DNA of 10,755 bases from JAHRVQ01 sp046290215 (GTDB taxonomy: Bacteria; Pseudomonadota; Gammaproteobacteria; Pseudomonadales; Azotimanducaceae), in the NCBI GenBank assembly GCA_046290215.1, contig JBKAGC010000126.1, positions 1-10,755 of the forward strand, in the 5' to 3' direction. Below the pieces are notes generated by a model, which was given only the letters and a program-made list of their open reading frames with translations, made no database searches and was not told the origin of the DNA. Shown piece by piece: positions 6,743 to 10,755 of this stretch; within the stretch, counting starts at the first letter, position 1, and every line of letters starts with the position of its first letter. A program made the translations under genes and the position numbers.

Positions 6743-7284
6743 CTTTTGTCTCCAATGCCTGCTCGCAAGCGCGGCCAATCAAAGCCGCTACCCGGGTCTG
6801 TTTTACGTCCTGGGGCAATATCACTGTGCCCCACGACGTTTTTACGAGGTATTGAGTAAGTTTCGATCAACAACTCACATACCTGAATGAGTTGATGGTA
6901 CTGCCGGTCAGTAAAGCCGTCACTATCTATTCCCTCAAGCTCGATGCCCACAGAGAAATCGTTACACGACGAGCGACCCGCGAAGCTAGATTCACCCGCA
7001 TGCCAGGCTCGCTTGTGAAACGGTACGAATTGCACAATCGTACCATCCCGGCGCACAAACAGATGACTCGCTACATGAAGATTCTTTAAATCCGCAAAAT
7101 CTGGATAACAATCCACATCCAGAGTGTTAGTAAACAACTCACTCACAAAGCGGTTGCCGTAGTGTCCTGCAGGCAAACTGATGCAATGCATCACCAGCAG
7201 GGAAATCTCATCTTCCGGCCGCTCATCGCAATTTTCCGAGGGCACCTGCTGCGCGGCGCTCAGCCAGCCGTCGCTGATTTCCAT
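6739..7284 (-). CDS. ampD: 1,6-anhydro-N-acetylmuramyl-L-alanine amidase AmpD
   Basis: Cytosolic zinc amidase of cell-wall recycling: it cleaves the peptide from anhydro-N-acetylmuramyl peptides and so removes the signal that induces AmpC beta-lactamase in species with AmpR. The 181-residue length matches the family (E. coli 183). Zinc ligands are visible as His33 (in LVMHCISLP), His153 and Asp163 (in GHSDIAPGRKTDPG). The catalytic pair is Glu115 (GIELEG) and Lys161, all offset by one from E. coli AmpD. Other family blocks are RRDGTIVQFVPF (78-89), AWHAGES (93-99) and CNDFSVGIELEG (107-118). The start is an ATG with AGGAG (7295-7291) six bases before it. It is divergent from the protease-nadC pair and coupled to ampE downstream. 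No ampC or ampR is in the window, so its role here is most simply muropeptide recycling. Confidence 0.97.
   Translation of the reverse strand: MEISDGWLSAAQQVPSENCDERPEDEISLLVMHCISLPAGHYGNRFVSELFTNTLDVDCYPDFADLKNLHVASHLFVRRDGTIVQFVPFHKRAWHAGESSFAGRSSCNDFSVGIELEGIDSDGFTDRQYHQLIQVCELLIETYSIPRKNVVGHSDIAPGRKTDPGSGFDWPRLRAGIGDKS
6750..6753 (-). promoter_or_regulatory. Ribosome binding site deciding the ampE start
   Basis: GGAG on the minus strand, inside the last codons of ampD, seven bases before the TTG at 6742. Its spacing selects this TTG over the earlier TTG at 6778, which has no comparable site. Confidence 0.65.
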
Positions 7285-7327
7285 GTTGCTCTCCTGGCAA
7301 GCACTAGAGGATTAGCTGCAAAGCCAA

Positions 7328-7336
7328 ATCATAGCA
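7328..7336 (-). promoter_or_regulatory. Candidate ampD promoter, extended -10
   Basis: Minus-strand TGCTATGAT is an extended -10 (TG at 7336-7335, TATGAT at 7333-7328). A partial -35, GTGTCA (7357-7352, four of six matches), lies 18 bases upstream. Transcription would start near 7321, giving a leader of about 36 bases with the ampD ribosome site in it. Confidence 0.5.
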
Positions 7337-7367
7337 ACCGGCGTAAATAACTGACACCGGTCTCTGA

Positions 7368-7375
7368 CCACGTGG
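7368..7375. promoter_or_regulatory. CCACGTGG palindrome upstream of the protease promoter
   Basis: A perfect eight-base palindrome between the two divergent promoters, about -27 to -20 relative to the predicted rightward start. It lies where a -35/spacer would be for that promoter, so a bound protein could block or aid it. No regulator is identified. Confidence 0.3.
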
Positions 7376-7379
7376 CAAC

Positions 7380-7388
7380 TGGTATACT
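7380..7388 (+). promoter_or_regulatory. Candidate promoter for protease-nadC, extended -10
   Basis: TGGTATACT is an extended -10 (TG at 7380-7381, TATACT at 7383-7388). No good -35 is seen, as is common for extended -10 promoters. The start of transcription would be near 7395, 23 bases before the ATG at 7418. This argues against a translation start at the TTG at 7388, which lies at the end of the -10 itself. Confidence 0.55.
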
Positions 7389-7417
7389 TGAGCTTTCACG
7401 GGAGAAATTCATCAGTT

Positions 7418-7909
7418 ATGGGCCAGGGTATGATGGCAGCAGCGTTTTTGATAGCGCTCGGCCTACTGACAATGTTCTTCTCCGGCGTCGAAGAAAAACA
7501 GCGCAATCCAAACCAGGCACCCAGTAGCACCTTGCAAGGCAACCTGGTGGAAGTGGTGCTGGACCGAAATCGCCAGGGTCATTATCTGGTGGTGGGTGAA
7601 ATCAACGGTTTACCCGCAGAGTTTTTGCTCGACACTGGCGCAACCGATGTGGTGGTGCCAGAACCTATTGCTGCCGACCTGGGTTTAAGCAAAGGTCGCG
7701 CCGGGCGCGCCATGACCGCCAATGGCGCCGTGACCGTTTACGACACACGCATTGCCGAGCTAAAAATCGGTAAAATCACCCTGCGCGATGTTAACGCCAG
7801 CATCAACCCGGGCATGCGAAATCAGGAAATCTTACTGGGCATGTCTGCCCTTAAGCATATCGAGTTTGTCCAACGCGGCTCGCAACTGACACTAAGGCAA
7901 TTCAATTGA
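7418..7909 (+). CDS. Membrane-anchored retropepsin-like aspartic protease (clan AA, TIGR02281-type)
   Basis: From the ATG at 7418 the protein has 163 residues: a single hydrophobic N-terminal segment (about 5-22) that should anchor it in the inner membrane, a short polar linker (24-40) with NPNQ, and a retropepsin-like domain. The catalytic signature is FLLDTGATDVVVP, with the active Asp at 72 in DTG, and the second family hallmark ILLGMSAL lies near the C-terminus. Such proteins work as dimers, each subunit giving one Asp; there is only one DTG here. Substrate and role are unknown, and a periplasmic location is inferred from the anchor. A longer TTG start at 7388 lies in the predicted promoter. 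A GGAG at 7401-7404 is rather far (13 bases) from the ATG; the ATGs at 7430 and 7433 are alternatives. It overlaps nadC by four bases, so the two are probably co-translated. Confidence 0.87.
   Translation: MGQGMMAAAFLIALGLLTMFFSGVEEKQRNPNQAPSSTLQGNLVEVVLDRNRQGHYLVVGEINGLPAEFLLDTGATDVVVPEPIAADLGLSKGRAGRAMTANGAVTVYDTRIAELKIGKITLRDVNASINPGMRNQEILLGMSALKHIEFVQRGSQLTLRQFN
7894..7897 (+). promoter_or_regulatory. Ribosome binding site deciding the nadC start
   Basis: AAGG eight bases upstream of the TTG at 7906, within the end of the protease gene. It supports the TTG start over the next in-frame ATG (7948), which would remove residues aligned with the N-terminal part of the enzyme. Confidence 0.5.
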
Positions 7910-8742
7910 GCATCGATTTTTTTCAACACTTACAACAGAACGTCACCATGGCGATCCAGGAAGACGTGGGCGACGGTGACATCACCGCGGGCCTGATTGC
8001 CCCTGAAAAACAAGTGACCGCCACCGTCATCACACGGGAGGCTGGTGTAATTTGCGGCATCCCCTGGGTGGATGAGGTATTCAAACAGGTAAATCCTGAG
8101 CTGCAATTAAACTGGCAGGTGCAAGACGGCGACAAAGTCACCCCAGAGCAGATTTTGTTTACCGTGGCTGGCGATGCACGCAGCATCTTAACCGCAGAGC
8201 GGCCAGCACTGAATTTTTTGCAAACTTTGTCGGGCACCGCCACAACCACTGCCAGGTACAGCCAACTGATTGGCCACACCAAAGCTACCTTGTTGGATAC
8301 TCGCAAGACCATTCCAGGTTTGCGACTGGCACAGAAGTACGCCGTGCGCTGCGGCGGCGGTGCAAATCATCGCATTGGTTTGTTTGATGCGTTTTTAATT
8401 AAGGAAAATCACATTGAGGCCAGCGGGTCGATTGCAGCGGCTATCCAAAATGCCAGGCAAAGCCGCGCCGATGTCAGGGTGGAAGTTGAAGTGGAGTCTT
8501 TAAGTGAGTTTCATCTAGCGGTAGATGCAAACCCGGATTGGATTATGCTCGATAATTTTAGTCTTGAAGATATGCGCACCGCTGTGGCCAGCAACAGCCC
8601 GGTCAAACTCGAGGCATCTGGTGGCATTGAATCAGAGCAGGATCTTATTGCCATAGCTGAAACCGGCGTCGACTATATTTCTATTGGTGCGCTCACCAAG
8701 CACGTTAAAGCCATGGACTTATCCATGCGGCTAAGCGCTTAA
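7906..8742 (+). CDS. nadC: Nicotinate-nucleotide pyrophosphorylase (quinolinate phosphoribosyltransferase)
   Basis: Converts quinolinate and phosphoribosyl pyrophosphate to nicotinate mononucleotide, CO2 and pyrophosphate, the third step of de novo NAD synthesis in the cytoplasm. The 278 residues carry the family blocks in order: EDVGDGDITAGL (19-30), TAERPALNFLQTLSGTA (96-112), LLDTRKTIPGLR (129-140), KYAVRCGGGANHRIGLFDA (144-162), the substrate-binding KENHI (166-170), VEVEVESL (192-199), MLDNF (214-218), LEASGGI (235-241) and ISIGALTKH (258-266). All expected basic and acidic substrate contacts appear present. The start is a TTG that overlaps the protease stop as TTGA. Its 3' end overlaps the stop codon of the convergent Wzy_C gene by four bases. 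nadC lying close to and divergent from ampD is a long-conserved gammaproteobacterial arrangement; nadA and nadB are not here. Confidence 0.97.
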   Translation: MSIDFFQHLQQNVTMAIQEDVGDGDITAGLIAPEKQVTATVITREAGVICGIPWVDEVFKQVNPELQLNWQVQDGDKVTPEQILFTVAGDARSILTAERPALNFLQTLSGTATTTARYSQLIGHTKATLLDTRKTIPGLRLAQKYAVRCGGGANHRIGLFDAFLIKENHIEASGSIAAAIQNARQSRADVRVEVEVESLSEFHLAVDANPDWIMLDNFSLEDMRTAVASNSPVKLEASGGIESEQDLIAIAETGVDYISIGALTKHVKAMDLSMRLSA

Positions 8743-10658
8743 AAACTCTCGAGCAAGGCCTCCAGAGTCGCCTGATCTTGACGAGCCTGCGCCCGGGTTA
8801 ACAGCATTGAGCGTAGTTGCCAGCGCCAGTCACGGTAGTCGTTGTACCTGAGACGCGACCAGCGCAACCCCGCCTTTAAGATGTCATAAGCTTCATCATG
8901 ACGACCCACTTGTTCTAAATAGTTCGCCAACTGCACATGGGCCTGGATGCGAATTGGGGTCAGGGCAAGCCCGCCACGGAGCAATAGTTCCGGCGTCTGG
9001 TAAACCTCTGGCACCTCGCCTAACCAGGCATTTTGCATTAAGAAATCTGCAAAGAAACCTCTGATATCGTCAGCATAGGGATTCAGTTCTAACCCAGCCT
9101 GGTACTCCAACGAGGCCGCAATGGCGAGAGAGCGGCGCCCATCCACATTCACAACTGGCTGATCATCGAAACTGGTACGATAAAAGGTCGCCATGGCAAA
9201 GCGATTGGTTGAGCTATCGCCGCGGAAAGTGCGGATTGTGCTGAGGATTTCAAATACCTTTAATTGATCATCGGGGTCATGGCGATCCAGCGGAATCATT
9301 CCGCCGTGATACACCAGGTCATGACTCACCGCATCGGCGTAAGTCGTGAGTAATACATAAGCCGCAAGTAACACCGCGGCCACCTGCGCAACGCTCTTTT
9401 GCTGCCCAAGGAGTGACAGCGGCTGCAACCAATCAAGCAGCCACATGAGCCGAGCAAGCGCACACCCGATTAGCAATTGAGTCAAAAGTAAATACAAAGT
9501 GAAGTTCATTAAGCCGTGAACAAATACGCTGCCAATGGCAATGATCAACAGGGCCGCCTCAAAGTCTCGACGGGCTTGCTTGTCATCATCTGCTAAAAAT
9601 AAGCGCCTGACACACAGCAACAATTGCAATAGTAAAAAGCCAAGGAACAGCGCAAGCGCCACCAGCAACAATGGCCCCGCCTCAGCTAACAACTGCAAAT
9701 AATCATTGTGCACATAGTTACCTGCCGTGGTGGCGTCTGCCAGGGTTCGATACTGGGGATACAACACCTTAAAAGTCCCAAGCCCGCTACCGGTGAGGGG
9801 GTAATCTGCGTATTGCCGAAGCGCTGAATCCCATTGCGCAAAGCGCACGGTCCAGCCGTAGGCCTCAGCGTTTAAGGTGTAGCCCTCGTCATTTCTCGTG
9901 GCGGTTTCAATATCCTGCAGCCACTGCACAGTCGCATAGCCCACCACACATAACAAAACCAGCGACGTAACCCTGGCCCTGAGGGGTTTAAGCAAAAACG
10001 CCAGCACCGAGGCTGTGCTCAGACCAGCAAAAAAGATCACCAGGCCAACTCGCGAATAAGACATAAAACTCGCCGTGGCAAAAACCAGTAACACCACCAG
10101 TAGTGGCAGCATCAAACGCTTAGGAGCGAACAAATAAACGGGTGTGAAAACAAAAAAAGCCAGGTTAAGAATGGAAGCCCAACTGTTCGGGTCCGCGCCC
10201 GGTCCGGAAGCACGCCCACCAAAAGTCAAAAACTCGCCAATGCCCCACCCCGCTGAAACCAGTAAAGGCGGAAGCAAAAACTTCAGCAGGCTGTGCCATG
10301 GCGCATCTTGATCCTGGCTTGCCTGTGAACTTGATGTCATTAGCTGCGAGAAAATGAAAAGCGCTAACGGCATGGCGAGAAACGCCCACAAGGTGATGCG
10401 ACTGTTCTCAGGGAACACACTGGTAAATAGGTTCAGCACCAACAGCACCACATAAATCAGCAATCCCCAGTGCATTTTTGACCACTGGAACTGGCCTTGT
10501 TCCAGGCCCCGCAAAAACGCCACGAGGCTGCCGACGACAAGACAGCTCAGGGTGCCCACTTGAAATAGCTGGGTATTGCCACCTTGAAAAAACACCGCGG
10601 AACACACCGCCAGCGCCAGCAAGCTAAGTTGGATATAGGTATAAAGGCTCTGTTGCAT
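8739..10658 (-). CDS. Wzy_C-type membrane protein (O-antigen ligase / O-oligosaccharyltransferase family)
   Basis: A 639-residue polytopic inner-membrane protein with about 10-12 hydrophobic segments up to about residue 450, then a soluble, mainly helical C-terminal part with TPR-like spacing (for example LANYLEQVGRHDEAYDIL). The large external loop between segments holds the hallmarks of the Wzy_C (PF04932) family: RFAQWDSAL, DYPLTGSGLGTF (about 286-297) and HNDYLQLLAEAG (317-328); an SYSR motif (200-203) is just before a membrane segment. Family members join a lipid-linked glycan to lipid A core or to pilin and other proteins at the periplasmic face; the acceptor cannot be told from the sequence. 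In Pseudomonas aeruginosa nadC neighbours pilA, so a pilin-glycosylation link is a fair guess only. I chose the ATG at 10658 (MQQSLYTYIQ, directly before the first membrane segment); upstream ATGs at 10706 and 10721 would add polar residues. No clear ribosome site supports any of the three. Confidence 0.83.
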   Translation of the reverse strand: MQQSLYTYIQLSLLALAVCSAVFFQGGNTQLFQVGTLSCLVVGSLVAFLRGLEQGQFQWSKMHWGLLIYVVLLVLNLFTSVFPENSRITLWAFLAMPLALFIFSQLMTSSSQASQDQDAPWHSLLKFLLPPLLVSAGWGIGEFLTFGGRASGPGADPNSWASILNLAFFVFTPVYLFAPKRLMLPLLVVLLVFATASFMSYSRVGLVIFFAGLSTASVLAFLLKPLRARVTSLVLLCVVGYATVQWLQDIETATRNDEGYTLNAEAYGWTVRFAQWDSALRQYADYPLTGSGLGTFKVLYPQYRTLADATTAGNYVHNDYLQLLAEAGPLLLVALALFLGFLLLQLLLCVRRLFLADDDKQARRDFEAALLIIAIGSVFVHGLMNFTLYLLLTQLLIGCALARLMWLLDWLQPLSLLGQQKSVAQVAAVLLAAYVLLTTYADAVSHDLVYHGGMIPLDRHDPDDQLKVFEILSTIRTFRGDSSTNRFAMATFYRTSFDDQPVVNVDGRRSLAIAASLEYQAGLELNPYADDIRGFFADFLMQNAWLGEVPEVYQTPELLLRGGLALTPIRIQAHVQLANYLEQVGRHDEAYDILKAGLRWSRLRYNDYRDWRWQLRSMLLTRAQARQDQATLEALLESF

Positions 10659-10719
10659 TGGCGCATTGTACGCAGCTTGGGTTCTGATATCTGCGCTGAA
10701 TTGCATTAGAATCGCAGCC

Positions 10720-10755
10720 ATGACGATCCAGATACCAGCAGAAGAAATTGAACTG
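10720..10755 (+). CDS. Possible start of a divergent gene (runs off the window)
   Basis: An ATG at 10720 opens a frame of 12 codons (MTIQIPAEEIEL) to the right edge with no stop. A TAGAAT at 10707-10712 precedes it closely and would imply a very short leader; there is no ribosome site. Its ATG shares the CATG at 10719-10722 with the most upstream ATG of the divergent membrane-protein frame. Too short to recognise. Confidence 0.3.
   Translation, partial: MTIQIPAEEIEL

Noticed and set aside
6743..6778. Longer AmpE N-terminus from the TTG at 6778
   Set aside because: The added 12 residues are unlike the family start, lack a ribosome site and overlap the ampD end by 40 bases; the TTG at 6742 fits better.
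7388..7417. TTG start of the protease at 7388
   Set aside because: It falls within the predicted TATACT promoter element and adds ten polar residues before the membrane anchor.
8739..8760. Intrinsic terminator between nadC and the Wzy_C gene
   Set aside because: The stop codons overlap, and no GC stem with T-run is seen on either strand at the junction.
1..10755. Mobile element, prophage, CRISPR or defence island
   Set aside because: All frames with recognisable products are housekeeping or envelope genes in conserved order. I see no integrase, transposase, terminal repeats or spacer array.

Overview
The window is ordinary chromosomal DNA from a Gammaproteobacterium, probably a free-living marine or aquatic one. 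The evidence is a homodimeric-type pyruvate dehydrogenase E1 (AceE), a two-lipoyl E2 (AceF), a class-typical AmpD/AmpE pair, a membrane-anchored retropepsin-like protease, moderate GC and dense gene packing. The order nadC <-> ampD-ampE-aceE-aceF is the same backbone as in Escherichia coli, but without the aroP and pdhR genes that lie between ampE and aceE there. I see no mobile element, phage gene, CRISPR array, tRNA or rRNA, and no new defence or metabolic system.

Left part (1-1414, + strand): the 3' part of a gene for a receiver-GGDEF protein in which both domains have lost their catalytic residues, then a PduO-type cob(I)alamin adenosyltransferase. Middle (1432-7284, - strand): ampD and ampE, translationally coupled, then aceE and aceF. 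The four genes run in one direction. AmpD and AmpE belong to cell-wall recycling; AceE and AceF form the first two parts of the pyruvate dehydrogenase complex. No lpd (E3) gene follows aceF here. Right part: a divergent promoter region (7285-7417) drives ampD leftward and a small membrane-bound aspartic protease rightward. The protease gene overlaps nadC (NAD synthesis). A Wzy_C-type polytopic membrane protein (O-antigen ligase or protein O-glycosyltransferase type) converges on nadC, with the two stop codons overlapping.

The most important anomaly is in aceE. About 230 bases near its 3' end carry at least six small deletions that scatter a recognisable protein over all three frames, while the 2.1 kb before and 0.3 kb after read cleanly. 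This looks more like a local sequence or assembly fault than gene decay, but raw reads are needed to decide. The second point of interest is the doubly degenerate receiver-GGDEF protein, which has glutamate at the phospho-acceptor position and EDGRF in place of GGDEF.
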